A program made the translations under genes and the position numbers. A DNA stretch of 64,000 nt from V1-33 sp039795165 (lineage in GTDB: Bacteria; Verrucomicrobiota; Verrucomicrobiia; Verrucomicrobiales; V1-33), in contig JBDKER010000006.1 in NCBI GenBank assembly GCA_039795165.1, positions 91,335 to 155,334 on the forward strand. The letters run 5' to 3'. The notes under the pieces were generated by a model. The model ran no database searches. It was not told where the DNA came from and saw only the letters and a program-made list of their open reading frames with translations. How positions within the stretch are numbered: the stretch's first letter is position 1; every line of letters starts with the position of its first letter. This document shows, piece by piece, positions 26,518-35,951 of this stretch.

Positions 26518-28017
26518 ATGGACGAACCGCCGCCAAACCCGGATCCACAGACCCGTTCAACGCGCCGCCTGTGGCCCACGGACTTCCAGCACCGCACGCT
26601 CTGGATGGCCCTCACCGCCGCGGCGCTCCTCGCCATCGCCGCCATCTCGGTCTACGTCATCGGCGTCTTCGCCAGAGTTCTCCAGTTCCTCCAACCCGTC
26701 CTCGTGCCGGTCGCCCTCGCAGGAATCCTCGCCTACCTCCTCGAACCCATCGTCCGCCGCCTCACCAACCGCGGCACCCCACGCTTCCGCGCCATGATCT
26801 CGGTGTGGATCGCCTTCCATGCCCTCATCCTCCTCCTCTTCCTCTCGGTAGCCGTTCCCACCATCAGCCAGGGAGCCCGCATCATCCGCTCCAGCCGCCA
26901 TACATGGGTCCAGAGCGCCAGCCACTTCATCGGCAATACCGTCAGCAGCATCGACCGCTTCCTCGTCAGCTTCAGCCCGGAAAAGGACCGCACCTCCCCA
27001 ACCCCCTCCGAAACCGACGACCCCCTCGTCCCCCCACGCACCCACAGCGTCCAGCAGGGCGAATCCCTCGGCTCCATCGCCACCATCTACGGCATCTCCA
27101 CGGAAGAACTCGAACTCGCCAACACCGGCCGCACCTTCATCCCGGGACTCATCCTTTCCCTCCCGGAATCAGCTCAGCGCCTCACCCTCCCGGAAGATAA
27201 ATCAGGCACCCGCAAGCCGTTCGCCGACCCCCGCCTGACTGGCTGGCTCGCCCGCCACAGCAACGAAATCACTTCCCGCACCCTCTCGTTTCTCGGCAAT
27301 TCCTTCCAGGGTGCCGCCGGTGCCTTCGGCTACCTCGTCGGCTTCCTCCTCGTCCCGCTCTACCTCTACTACTTCCTCAAGGAAAGCGCCGCCATCCAGA
27401 AGAACTGGAGCAACTACCTCCCTCTCCGCGCCTCTCGCTTCAAAGCCGAAGTCGTTTCCTGCCTGAGCGAAATCAATGGCTACCTCATCGCCTTTTTCCG
27501 CGGCCAGATGCTCGTCAGCCTCATCGACGGATTCTTCGTCGGCCTCAGCCTTGCCATCATCGGCCTGCCCTACGCCCTCCTTGTCGGCGTCTTCGTCGCC
27601 CTCCTCGGCCTCATCCCCTACGTCGGAAATATCCTCTGCTGGCTCGCCGCCGTCATCATTTCCATCAGCCATTTCTCCCAGACCACGGCCGACGGCTCTC
27701 TCCTCCACTCGTTCGCAGGCATCGAACAGATCTGGGCCTACCCCCTCCTCGTCACCCTCATCTTCATCGTCGTCCAGCAGATCAATTCCCTCGTCACCGC
27801 CCCGCGCATCGTCGGCGATGCCGTCGGCCTCCACCCGCTGACGGTAATCTTCTCGGTCCTCTTCTGGTCGCTCCTCATCGGCGGTCTCCTCGGTGCCCTC
27901 CTTGCCGTCCCCCTCACAGCCTCCGTCAAGGTCATCTTCCGCCGCTACATCTGGGAACGCCGCGTCCATCCCAGAAACGACGCCGCCCACCCGCCCCCGC
28001 AGGCAGCCTCCACCTGA
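26518..28017 (+). CDS. AI-2E-family (PerM/TqsA-like) permease with an inserted LysM domain
   Basis: 499 residues, well above the usual 340-380. N-terminal TM helices (about 28-52, 58-77, 92-113) and a C-terminal block of TM helices (about 280-300 and from 322) show the AI-2E transporter layout, including GLIPYVGNILCW. Between them, residues about 174-217 form a LysM-like peptidoglycan-binding motif: THSVQQGESLGSIATIYGISTEELELAN, ending GLILSLP. The predicted extracytoplasmic loop therefore carries a cell-wall anchor. Family members export autoinducer-2 or act in ion transport; the substrate here is unknown. The next gene, a penicillin-binding protein, starts 15 bases downstream. Confidence 0.85.
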   Translation: MDEPPPNPDPQTRSTRRLWPTDFQHRTLWMALTAAALLAIAAISVYVIGVFARVLQFLQPVLVPVALAGILAYLLEPIVRRLTNRGTPRFRAMISVWIAFHALILLLFLSVAVPTISQGARIIRSSRHTWVQSASHFIGNTVSSIDRFLVSFSPEKDRTSPTPSETDDPLVPPRTHSVQQGESLGSIATIYGISTEELELANTGRTFIPGLILSLPESAQRLTLPEDKSGTRKPFADPRLTGWLARHSNEITSRTLSFLGNSFQGAAGAFGYLVGFLLVPLYLYYFLKESAAIQKNWSNYLPLRASRFKAEVVSCLSEINGYLIAFFRGQMLVSLIDGFFVGLSLAIIGLPYALLVGVFVALLGLIPYVGNILCWLAAVIISISHFSQTTADGSLLHSFAGIEQIWAYPLLVTLIFIVVQQINSLVTAPRIVGDAVGLHPLTVIFSVLFWSLLIGGLLGALLAVPLTASVKVIFRRYIWERRVHPRNDAAHPPPQAAST

Positions 28018-28032
28018 CGCCATACCCCACTC

Positions 28033-30114
28033 ATGGCACGACCCCGCCCCGCGGCCCCACCCCCTCCGCCGGACCCACCCCCCGCCAGTTTCTCCCGCTG
28101 GCTCCGGCGCACCTTCCTCCGCATCTCAGGATACAGCCTCGCCGCCACCGCCGCCCTCGCTCTCCTCTACGGCTGGCTCGCTTCCCGCTACGATCTCGCC
28201 GCCCTCGGCCGCATGCCGGAACGCTCCATCGTCTTCGATTCCTCCGGCACCGAAATCGGCCGCATCCACGGCGAAGACCGTACCGTCGTCCCGCTCGACC
28301 GCATCTCCCCCGTCTTCATCCAGGCCCTCCTCGCCCGAGAAGACGACCGCTTCTACCAGCACCACGGCGTCGACCTCAGAGGCATCGCCCGCGCCATCTA
28401 CCGCCGCTTCACCGACGGTGCCCAGCAGGGAGCCAGCACCATCAGCATGCAACTCGCCCGCAACAGCTTCGACCTCACCCGCGAGAAATCCTTCCACCGC
28501 AAACTCCTCGAAATCGCCCTCACCCTCCGCATCGAAGCCTCCCTCTCCAAGGACCAGATCCTCGAACACTACCTCAACCGAATCTTCTTCGGCACAGGCC
28601 TCCACGGCGTGGAACGCGCTGCCCAGGCCTACTTCGGCAAACCCGCCATCAGCCTCACCATCGACGAAGCCGCCATGCTCGCCGCCATCATCCGCGGCCC
28701 CAATCGCTTCTCCCCGTTCCGCCATTACGAAAAAGCCACGAGCGGCCGCAACATGGTCCTCGACCGCATGGTGACCACAGGACGACTCCGCAGCGACGCC
28801 GCCGCAGCCGCCAAACGCGCGAAAACCAAAGTCCTCCCCGAACCTCCCCCCCCCCGGTCCTCGTGGGCCATCGACGCCGTCCGGCGTGAACTGGCCCGCC
28901 TCCTCGACTCCACGGACATCGAAGAGGGCGGTCTCCTCATCCACACCACCATCAATTCCCGCCTCCAGCAAACCACCGAAGCCGCCCTCGCCACCGAACT
29001 CACCCGCATCGAGTCGCTCCCCGGCTACCAGCACCAGTCCCTTGCCGATTTCCGCAGATCCCTCGCCTCCCACCCCGGCACCGAACCCGCCTACCTCCAG
29101 TCGGCCGCCATCGTCATCGACAATTCCAGCGGTGCCATCCTCGCCTGCATCGGCGGCCGCGACGCCTCCCATTCCAGTTTCAACCGCGCCCTCAGCGCAC
29201 GCCGCGCAGCCGGCTCCACCTTCAAACCATTCGTCTACGCCGCCGCCCTCGAAAACGGCCTGCTCCCCTCCACCCTCCTCAGCGACGACCCTCTCAAAGA
29301 AGGCGAAATCCAAAGTACCACCGACCCGTCCTTCCAGCCCACCAACCCGGATCAGCAATCCCACGGCCTCCAGCGGGCCGACTGGGGCCTCGCCCGATCC
29401 CGCAATACCATGGCCGTCCGCGCCGGCGAATTCGCAGGCATCGCCGCCGTCCGCGAAACCGCCCACCGCTGCGGCCTCGGCGACCCCGGCTCATCTTCCG
29501 CTCAGCTCTACCTCGGCAATACCCCCGTCAGCCTCGAACAACTCACCGCCGCCTTCACGGTCTTTCCCAGAGGCGGATCCCGACCGCGCCCCTTCCTCAT
29601 CGACCGCGTCACCGATTCCGCCGGACGCCTCATCTTCCGCTCGGGCTCGCTCTCCGACTCCGCCCTCCGCCCCGGCACGGCATGGCTCGGCACCAATATG
29701 CTTCAACTCGCCTGCCAGCCCGGTGGCACCGCCGCGGAAATCACCACAGCCCAGCTCAGCAGCCCCATCGGCGGAAAAACAGGCACCACCGACAACTTCC
29801 ACGACGCATGGTTCGTCGGTTTCAACCCCGCCATCACCTGCGGTGTGTGGATCGGCCTCGACCAACCCACCCCCATCATCGCCAACGGCTACAGCAACCG
29901 CCTCGCCGTCCCCACATGGATCCGCATCGTCCGTCAGGCCGAAGCCCTCGGCCTCAAAGGCCCACGCTTCCCTTCCCCCCCACTCCGCCGCATCACCCTC
30001 TGCACCGCCTCAGGACATCCGGCCGGCCCCCTCTGCCGCAGCGGCACCCTCACAGAAACCCTCCCCGCAGATTCCCTCCCCACTGGCCCCTGCCCACTCC
30101 ATCCTGACCGTTAG
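28033..30114 (+). CDS. Class A penicillin-binding protein (PBP1A/1C-like glycosyltransferase-transpeptidase)
   Basis: 693 residues. A Pro-rich cytoplasmic start and one TM segment (about 33-50) lead into the GT51 domain, with catalytic Glu103 in LLAREDDRFYQHHG and QGASTISMQLARN. The transpeptidase has the catalytic triad motifs S395-T-F-K398, S456-R-N458 and K582-T-G-T585. The C-terminal part ends at Cys-containing sequence (LCTASGHPAGPLCRSGT). It polymerises and cross-links peptidoglycan at the outer face of the inner membrane. It is adjacent to the LysM permease, which suggests a shared envelope role. PBP1C assignment is possible because of the compact size, but is not certain. Confidence 0.92.
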   Translation: MARPRPAAPPPPPDPPPASFSRWLRRTFLRISGYSLAATAALALLYGWLASRYDLAALGRMPERSIVFDSSGTEIGRIHGEDRTVVPLDRISPVFIQALLAREDDRFYQHHGVDLRGIARAIYRRFTDGAQQGASTISMQLARNSFDLTREKSFHRKLLEIALTLRIEASLSKDQILEHYLNRIFFGTGLHGVERAAQAYFGKPAISLTIDEAAMLAAIIRGPNRFSPFRHYEKATSGRNMVLDRMVTTGRLRSDAAAAAKRAKTKVLPEPPPPRSSWAIDAVRRELARLLDSTDIEEGGLLIHTTINSRLQQTTEAALATELTRIESLPGYQHQSLADFRRSLASHPGTEPAYLQSAAIVIDNSSGAILACIGGRDASHSSFNRALSARRAAGSTFKPFVYAAALENGLLPSTLLSDDPLKEGEIQSTTDPSFQPTNPDQQSHGLQRADWGLARSRNTMAVRAGEFAGIAAVRETAHRCGLGDPGSSSAQLYLGNTPVSLEQLTAAFTVFPRGGSRPRPFLIDRVTDSAGRLIFRSGSLSDSALRPGTAWLGTNMLQLACQPGGTAAEITTAQLSSPIGGKTGTTDNFHDAWFVGFNPAITCGVWIGLDQPTPIIANGYSNRLAVPTWIRIVRQAEALGLKGPRFPSPPLRRITLCTASGHPAGPLCRSGTLTETLPADSLPTGPCPLHPDR

Positions 30115-30346
30115 AACCGGACCTCAGAACCCTGCCCATTCCAGGCATCGCACGATCGTGCGACACGCTGGAACCCTTGATTTTACAGGGGATAGCAATT
30201 TCCCGTCTTGCCACCCCGAGAGCGGCGTTGTTTAGGATGAACACGGAATTCGAGCCCCTCCCTGCGAGGACCACCGCAGCTGGGGCTCACCTTTTCAAAA
30301 GGGGATTCCGTGTCCACCCATACCAAACCAGAAAGAAAACCATACC

Positions 30347-30673
30347 ATGCCTCCCATCCCACCCCCCAGACCCATGTACGGCGTAAGCCGCATCGACCAG
30401 CCGGAAAAGAAAAACCACGGCTGGTACGTGCGCGTCACCTACAAGGGGAAAACGGAACAGAAGTTCTTCGCCGACAAGGGCCACGGCGGAAAACAGAAGG
30501 CCCTCAAGGCCGCCCAGGAACACCGCGACCAACTGGTCACCAAATTGCCTCCCAACCGGCAGGAAGCCGCCGCCCGGAAACGCGCCACCGCCCGGAAAAC
30601 AGCACGGCCCGCCAGCAAGGCTGCCAGCAAACCCGCTCCGCGCAAAGCCGCACGCAAGGCACCCAAGGACTGA
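30347..30673 (+). CDS. Small basic protein: AP2-like N-domain plus histone H1-like tail
   Basis: 108 residues. The N-terminal half (about 9-63) has the strand pattern GVSRID-x-GWYVRVTYKGKTEQKFFAD and a helix rich in Lys/Ala (QKALKAAQEHRDQL), resembling AP2/ERF-type DNA-binding domains. Residues 70-108 are almost all Ala, Lys, Arg, Pro and Ser, with AARKRATARKTA and KPAPRKAARKAPKD, like the tail of histone H1. It is probably a DNA-binding nucleoid protein. The upstream region 30115-30346 has no gene. A weak TTGCCA-TAGGAT pair with a 19-base spacer is seen there, but it is too poor to call. Confidence 0.6.
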   Translation: MPPIPPPRPMYGVSRIDQPEKKNHGWYVRVTYKGKTEQKFFADKGHGGKQKALKAAQEHRDQLVTKLPPNRQEAAARKRATARKTARPASKAASKPAPRKAARKAPKD

Positions 30674-30804
30674 CCAGACAGACGGAAGATTACCCGATCC
30701 AGCGGCCCGCCCGCCCCGCCACGACCGGGGCAGCGGGCCGCTGCCGGTTTCCGGGAGCCAGCGCACCCCTTGACAAGCTCTCCCGCCACCCGTTCATCGA
30801 CACC

Positions 30805-31491
30805 GTGCCCGCCCCCCAGACCAGCCCCAGCGGCCTGACCGCTGAAAACCTCCGCCGCACCTACCATATCGGTCCACGGGAAATCGAAGTGCTCCGCGGC
30901 GTCAGCTTTTCAGTAGCACAAGGCGAACGCGTCTTCCTCTGCGGTCCCTCGGGTGCCGGCAAAACCACCCTGCTCTACGTCCTCGGCGGCCTCGAAGCCC
31001 CGGATGGCGGCCGCGTCCTCCTCCACGGCGAATCGCTCTACGACCGACCCGACGCCGACCTCGCCAGACTGCGGAACCGACTCACCGGCTACGTCTTCCA
31101 GAATTACCTCCTCCTGCCAGAACTCACCGCCCTCGAAAATGTCTGTCTGCCCGCCATGATCGGCGGTCGCGAAGCCCGCGAAACCGCCGCCAGCCTGCTC
31201 GGAAAAGTCGGTCTCGGCCACCGCCTCCACCACCTCCCCGCTGAACTCTCGGGCGGCGAACAGCAGCGCGTCGCCATCGCCCGCGCCCTCGTCAATAATC
31301 CCACCTACCTCTTCGCCGACGAACCTACCGGCAATCTCGACAGCCGCACCGGTGCCGAAGTCATGAATTTGCTGCTGTCACTGGTTGCGGACAGCGGAAA
31401 AACCCTGATGGTCGTGACCCACGATACCCGTCTCGCCAGCCACGGCGACCGCACCCTCGTTCTCCGCGACGGCCTGCTCGAATCCTCCTGA
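30805..31491 (+). CDS. lolD: LolD-type ABC transporter ATP-binding protein
   Basis: About 228 residues from the GTG at 30805, the first start consistent with family length (E. coli LolD is 233). The in-frame sequence further upstream overlaps the previous gene and is not coding. Motifs: Walker A GPSGAGKTT (47-55), signature LSGGEQQRVAIARAL (148-162), Walker B LFADEP and the D-loop GNLDS. The EPTGNLD pattern and VLGGLEAPD context match the LolD/MacB/FtsE group. LolD with LolC/E releases lipoproteins from the inner membrane. No cognate permease gene is next to it, so it must pair with one elsewhere. The next gene, ilvE, begins 29 bases on. Confidence 0.88.
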   Translation: MPAPQTSPSGLTAENLRRTYHIGPREIEVLRGVSFSVAQGERVFLCGPSGAGKTTLLYVLGGLEAPDGGRVLLHGESLYDRPDADLARLRNRLTGYVFQNYLLLPELTALENVCLPAMIGGREARETAASLLGKVGLGHRLHHLPAELSGGEQQRVAIARALVNNPTYLFADEPTGNLDSRTGAEVMNLLLSLVADSGKTLMVVTHDTRLASHGDRTLVLRDGLLESS

Positions 31492-31520
31492 CCCCAGCCT
31501 ATTCCCGACGCCCCCCGCGC

Positions 31521-32387
31521 ATGAAAGTCTACATCGACGGTACTCTCCACGACGAAAAGGATGCCCGCATCTCAGTCTTCGATCACGGTCTCCTTTACGG
31601 CGACGGCGTCTTCGAAGGCATCCGCTTCTACAACCGCCGCGTCTTCCGCCTCGAGGAACATGTCCGCCGACTCTACGACTCCGCCCGCAGCATCCTCCTC
31701 AACGTGCCCATTACTCCGGAGGAAATGACCGAGGCCGTCCTCGCCACCTGCCGCGCCAACGACCTCACCGACGGATACATCCGTCTCGTTCTTACCCGCG
31801 GCACCGGTTCCATGGGCCTCAGCCCCTTCCGCTGCCCGAAGGCCTCCGTCATCATCATCGCCTGCAGCATTCAACTCTACCCCGAGGAAGCCTACCAGAA
31901 CGGTCTCGTCATGGCCACGGTCGCCACCCGCCGCCCCACCCACGACACCCTCAGCCCCCAAGTCAAAAGCCTCAATTACCTCAACAACGTCATGGCCAAA
32001 GTCGAGGCCATTCAGGCAGGCGCAGAAGAAGGCCTCATGCTCAACGAACGCGGCCTCGTCGCCGAATGCACCGGCGATAACCTCTTCATCGTCCGCGACG
32101 GAACCATCACCACACCGCCCATCACCGCCGGTGCCCTCGACGGCATCACCAGAAAGGTCGTCATCGAACTCGCCGCCTCCCTCGGAATTCCCCTGCGCGA
32201 AGCCGAACTGAGCCGCCACGACATCTACACCGCCGACGAATGCTTCCTCACAGGCACCGCCGCCGAAGTCATCGCCGCCGTCAAACTGGACCAGCGCCCC
32301 ATCGGCAATGGCCGCCCCGGCCCAGTCACAGGCAGAATCATCGACGCCTTCCGCAGCCTGACACGCTCGACCGGTTCCCCGTTCTGA
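31521..32387 (+). CDS. ilvE: Branched-chain-amino-acid aminotransferase
   Basis: 288 residues, typical for class IV (D-alanine aminotransferase fold) BCATs. YIDG, HGLLYGDGVFEGIR and YIRLVLTRG at the N-terminus are family hallmarks. The Schiff-base Lys is K149 in VKSLNYLNN. ECTGDNLF and FLTGTAAEV complete the PLP site. It transaminates the keto acids of valine, leucine and isoleucine, complementing the ilvD at 4.3 kb. D-amino acid aminotransferase or ADC lyase are alternatives in this family, but the conserved blocks favour IlvE. Confidence 0.9.
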   Translation: MKVYIDGTLHDEKDARISVFDHGLLYGDGVFEGIRFYNRRVFRLEEHVRRLYDSARSILLNVPITPEEMTEAVLATCRANDLTDGYIRLVLTRGTGSMGLSPFRCPKASVIIIACSIQLYPEEAYQNGLVMATVATRRPTHDTLSPQVKSLNYLNNVMAKVEAIQAGAEEGLMLNERGLVAECTGDNLFIVRDGTITTPPITAGALDGITRKVVIELAASLGIPLREAELSRHDIYTADECFLTGTAAEVIAAVKLDQRPIGNGRPGPVTGRIIDAFRSLTRSTGSPF

Positions 32388-32400
32388 TTCCCCCGCCCCG

Positions 32401-32994
32401 ATGAAGGAACTGAGCGACCGCATCTACTCCTGGCTGTATCAGCAGCAGAGCCTCTCCACCATGGCTCTCATCGTGGGCCTGCTCCTCATCGCCGGCCACC
32501 TCGTGGCCCTCCTCAAAGGCGATGCCCTGCGCAGCCGCCTCCGGGAACTCCCCCGCTCCCAGAAGATCGGTACCGTCATCCTCACCATCGCGTTCCTCTG
32601 GGCCATGGTCGTCGTCACCAGCTGCGACCTCGGCGAATTCGACCGCCTCCGCTGGCTCGCCCAATTCATGTTCGTCGGCTTCTACCTCGGCATGCTTTTC
32701 TGGGTCACCGATTACCTCGGAGCCCGCGCCATCGGCTGCCTCCTCCTCCTCGCCGCCTGCCCAGTCCTCGACGCCGCTTTCCTCCGCGAACCCGCCAGCC
32801 GCGTCGCCCTCAGCGCGCTCTGCTACGTCTGGCTCACCCTCGGGCTCTTCTGGGTAGGCATGCCCTACACCATGCGCGACCAGATTGCCTGGGTCACCGC
32901 CTCACCCAGCCGATACCGCTTCGCCTCCCTCGCCGGTATCGCATGGGGCCTCCTCCTCGTCATCCTCTCGTTGACCGCTTACCGAGGCAGCTGA
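32401..32994 (+). CDS. Polytopic membrane protein of unknown function
   Basis: 197 residues with about six hydrophobic segments (roughly 20-38, 58-77, 88-107, 110-127, 133-154, 173-193). The first soluble segment is short and the loops are small. I see no motif that places it in a known family. It begins 13 bases after ilvE and is probably co-transcribed with it. The start codon has no Shine-Dalgarno sequence. Confidence 0.7.
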   Translation: MKELSDRIYSWLYQQQSLSTMALIVGLLLIAGHLVALLKGDALRSRLRELPRSQKIGTVILTIAFLWAMVVVTSCDLGEFDRLRWLAQFMFVGFYLGMLFWVTDYLGARAIGCLLLLAACPVLDAAFLREPASRVALSALCYVWLTLGLFWVGMPYTMRDQIAWVTASPSRYRFASLAGIAWGLLLVILSLTAYRGS

Positions 32995-33072
32995 CTGCAA
33001 CATCCGGGGATTTACCTTCGTTTGGTTTAAGTTCCCCCTAGGTAGAGGGACCCACGTCTCCACCTCCTCCGC

Positions 33073-33852
33073 ATGCCCCCCGACAAGGCCGCTCTTCTCG
33101 CCGCTTCCGGCTTCTTCCTCGCCGGGTTCGTCCATGCTGTCCGCTCCCTGTCCCGCCGTTCCCAGCACAGTCACTGGACCGGCACCGCCCTGCTCCTCGC
33201 CGGATTCCTCTGCCAGTGCCTCTTCCTCGCATGGCGCGGCCGCGAACTGGGCCGCTGCCCCATCACCACCCCCTTCGAACTGCTCACCTTCGTCAGCTGG
33301 GCCATGGTCCTGCTCCACTTTGTCACAGGCACCGCCTACCGGCTCTCCCTGCTCGGCGCATTCACCGCACCACTCGCCCTCGTTCTCCAACTCACCGCCC
33401 TGCTCCGCTACCTGCCCGCCCATCCCGCCGGACGCACCCGACCAGGCTTCTGGCCGGAAATGCACGCCACCCTCTCGCTCATCGCCTACGGAGCCTTCGC
33501 CCTCGCCTGCGTCGCCGGGGTCCTCTTCCTCATCCAGGACCGTCTCCTCAAGGGACACCGCAACATGAACCTCGTGCGCCACCTGCCGGCCATCCACCAC
33601 CTCAGCAGCGCCGTCCACCGCCTCATCCTTACCGGCACCATCATCCTCAGCACCGGCATCATCGCCGCCTACCAGATGCCCAGCCGCCCCCCGGCCGCCA
33701 AACTCGCCTTCGTCTGGGGAATCTGGGGCATCTACACCGCCATCCTCGCCTACGAGCGCTGGCGCGGCATGTCCGCCCGCCGCTCCGCATGGGCCGCCGC
33801 CATCGGTTTCCTCTTCCCTGTCCTCAGCCTCTGGATCGTCGCCCGCCGCTGA
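33073..33852 (+). CDS. hemX: Cytochrome c assembly family membrane protein (HemX/CcsA-like)
   Basis: 259 residues with eight hydrophobic segments. The block WPEMHATLSLIAYGAFALACVAGVLFL is the tryptophan-containing core of the CcsA/CcmC/HemX (PF01578) family. WGIWGIYTAILAYERWRG near the C-terminus is the second conserved part. Next to hemA this is the usual position of HemX, a negative modulator of glutamyl-tRNA reductase levels in Bacillus. The coding start is 78 bases after the preceding gene. A possible promoter TTCGTT-16-TAGGTA lies just upstream, but it is weak. Confidence 0.83.
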   Translation: MPPDKAALLAASGFFLAGFVHAVRSLSRRSQHSHWTGTALLLAGFLCQCLFLAWRGRELGRCPITTPFELLTFVSWAMVLLHFVTGTAYRLSLLGAFTAPLALVLQLTALLRYLPAHPAGRTRPGFWPEMHATLSLIAYGAFALACVAGVLFLIQDRLLKGHRNMNLVRHLPAIHHLSSAVHRLILTGTIILSTGIIAAYQMPSRPPAAKLAFVWGIWGIYTAILAYERWRGMSARRSAWAAAIGFLFPVLSLWIVARR

Positions 33853-33877
33853 TCCCACGGTTCCACCCCTTTGCCCC

Positions 33878-34921
33878 ATGCCCGTCGTCTGCATCGGCCT
33901 CAGCTACACAAACACCCCCGTCGAGGTGCGCGAACGCGTCGCGTTCGCGCCCAGCACCATCGGACCAGCCTCCGCAGAACTCTCCTCGCACAACCCCATC
34001 TCAGAAGCCGTCATCCTCTCCACCTGCAACCGCATGGAAGTGTATGCCGCCGGCCCCTCCGCCACCGCCACCGCCTCCGCAGTCGACCTCTGGCTGCGCC
34101 AGCGCTTCCAGATTCCCGATACCACCCCCTTCTTCCGCCACACCGACGAAGAAGCCGCCCGCCACCTCTTCGCCGTCGTCAGCGGACTCGATTCCATGGT
34201 CCTCGGCGAAACCGAAATCTTCGGCCAGGTCAAAGACGCCTACAGCACCGCCCATACCGCCGGTTCCACGGGCCGCCTCCTCAACAAACTCTTCCAGCAC
34301 TCCTTCCGCGTCGGCAAAATGGTGCGCAATACCACCGATATCCAGCGAGGCTCCACCTCCGTCGGCTCCGTGGCCGTCGAACTCGCAGAGAAGATCTTCG
34401 GTGACCTCCGCGAAACCCGGATCCTCCTCCTCGGAGCCGGCGACATGAGCCGCCGCGTCGCCCAATCGCTCCAGAGCCGCGGAGCCTCCGCCATCGTAGT
34501 CTCCAACCGCTCCCACGAACGCGCCGTCGAACTCGCCGGCGAAATGTCCGGCCGCGCCATCCTCTTCGATGACTGGCCCGCCGAAGTCCCCGCCACCGAC
34601 GTCATCATCAGCTCCACCGCCGCTCCCCACGCCGTCATCCATCACGACCAGATTGCCGGAGCCATGCGCCGCCGCCGCGGGCGCCCCCTCTTCCTCATCG
34701 ACATCGCCGTCCCCCGCGACATCGAACCCTCCATCAATGAGATCGAAGGCGTCTACCTCTACGACATCGATGCCCTCGAACTCATCGCCAGCGAAACCCG
34801 CAGCCGACGCGAACAGGAAATCGCCCGCTGCCGGGATATCATTGCCGCCCAGGTGAACAGTCTCCCCCTCTTCCACGCCAGCGCTTCCTCAGACGCCAAG
34901 CCCATGGAAGACCCCGCATGA
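33878..34921 (+). CDS. hemA: Glutamyl-tRNA reductase
   Basis: 347 residues, slightly short for the family (usually 400-430). The catalytic Cys is C50 in ILSTCNRMEVYA. GLDSMVLGETEIFGQVKDAY (substrate and tRNA contacts) and the Rossmann segment ILLLGAGDMSRRV for NADPH are present. It reduces glutamyl-tRNA(Glu) to glutamate-1-semialdehyde, the first committed step of C5-pathway tetrapyrrole synthesis. The C-terminal dimerisation helix is shortened, which explains the length. It follows hemX by 25 bases and precedes hemC by 100 bases. Confidence 0.94.
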   Translation: MPVVCIGLSYTNTPVEVRERVAFAPSTIGPASAELSSHNPISEAVILSTCNRMEVYAAGPSATATASAVDLWLRQRFQIPDTTPFFRHTDEEAARHLFAVVSGLDSMVLGETEIFGQVKDAYSTAHTAGSTGRLLNKLFQHSFRVGKMVRNTTDIQRGSTSVGSVAVELAEKIFGDLRETRILLLGAGDMSRRVAQSLQSRGASAIVVSNRSHERAVELAGEMSGRAILFDDWPAEVPATDVIISSTAAPHAVIHHDQIAGAMRRRRGRPLFLIDIAVPRDIEPSINEIEGVYLYDIDALELIASETRSRREQEIARCRDIIAAQVNSLPLFHASASSDAKPMEDPA

Positions 34922-35021
34922 CTCCGCGTTACGGAAAAAAGCACGGATTTCCCGATTTTCTCCATTTACGGGCTTTCATTCCCTGCCCAATCTCGCTATC
35001 AATTCACCCAACGACCAACGC

Positions 35022-35951
35022 ATGGAGTACATCACCCTCGGCACCCGTGGCAGCGAACTCGCCCTCACCCAGGCGGAGATGACCCGTGCCGCCCTCGCTG
35101 CAACCTGCCCGGAACTCGTCGTCCACCGCGAAATCATCCGCACGTCCGGCGACCTCCGTCCGGATCTGCAACTCTCTCAGTTCCAATCAGGTTCCACCAA
35201 AATTCTCGACAAGGGGATCTTCACGAAGGAACTTGAGGAAGCCCTCCGCGCCGGCACCATCCACGCCGCCGTCCACAGCCTCAAAGACGTCCCCACCATG
35301 CTCGACGAGGGATTCCGCATCGCCGCCGTCCTGCCCCGCGCCAACGTCGAAGATGTCCTCATCAGCCGCCACCCCGGTGGACTCGATGGGCTCCCCGACG
35401 GTGCCCTCATCGCCACCAGTTCCGTCCGCCGCGCCCGCCAACTCCGCTGGCTCCGACCCGACCTCCGCATCGGCGACATCCGCGGCAATGTCCCCACCCG
35501 CATCCGCAAAGTCGCCGATAATCCTGAATTCGACGCCCTCGTCCTCGCCCGTGCAGGCCTCGAACGACTCGGTCTCTTCGGACGCACCACCACCAATACC
35601 CCGGAACCCCTCCACATCTCCGTCCTCCCCTCCTACCTGATGCTCCCCGCGGCCAGCCAGGGAGCGGTCGGCATCGAAATTCTCGGCGATAACCCGGAAC
35701 TCGCGGAACGGCTCTCCCGCATAAACCACCGCGATACCTTCCACTGCGTCACCGCAGAACGCCACTTCCTCGAATTGCTCAACGCCGGATGCCAAACCCC
35801 CATCGGTGTCCTCTCCGAAATCTCAGGCCCCACCCTCACCATGAAGGCCATTGTCTTTCCGGATTACGAAGGAGAACCCATACGCGCCGAAGCCTCCGGA
35901 CCAGCCAGCGACCCGCACGAAACTGCGGCCAGACTGTTCAACGCCCTCTGA
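35022..35951 (+). CDS. hemC: Porphobilinogen deaminase (hydroxymethylbilane synthase)
   Basis: 309 residues. The N-terminal GTRGSELALTQAEM, AVHSLKDVPT and RGNVPTR blocks bind the dipyrromethane cofactor and substrate. The cofactor-attachment Cys is C257 in LLNAGCQTPIG. It links four porphobilinogens into hydroxymethylbilane. It is 100 bases after hemA. That gap has an AT-rich stretch but no convincing promoter, so co-transcription with hemX-hemA is likely. Confidence 0.96.
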   Translation: MEYITLGTRGSELALTQAEMTRAALAATCPELVVHREIIRTSGDLRPDLQLSQFQSGSTKILDKGIFTKELEEALRAGTIHAAVHSLKDVPTMLDEGFRIAAVLPRANVEDVLISRHPGGLDGLPDGALIATSSVRRARQLRWLRPDLRIGDIRGNVPTRIRKVADNPEFDALVLARAGLERLGLFGRTTTNTPEPLHISVLPSYLMLPAASQGAVGIEILGDNPELAERLSRINHRDTFHCVTAERHFLELLNAGCQTPIGVLSEISGPTLTMKAIVFPDYEGEPIRAEASGPASDPHETAARLFNAL

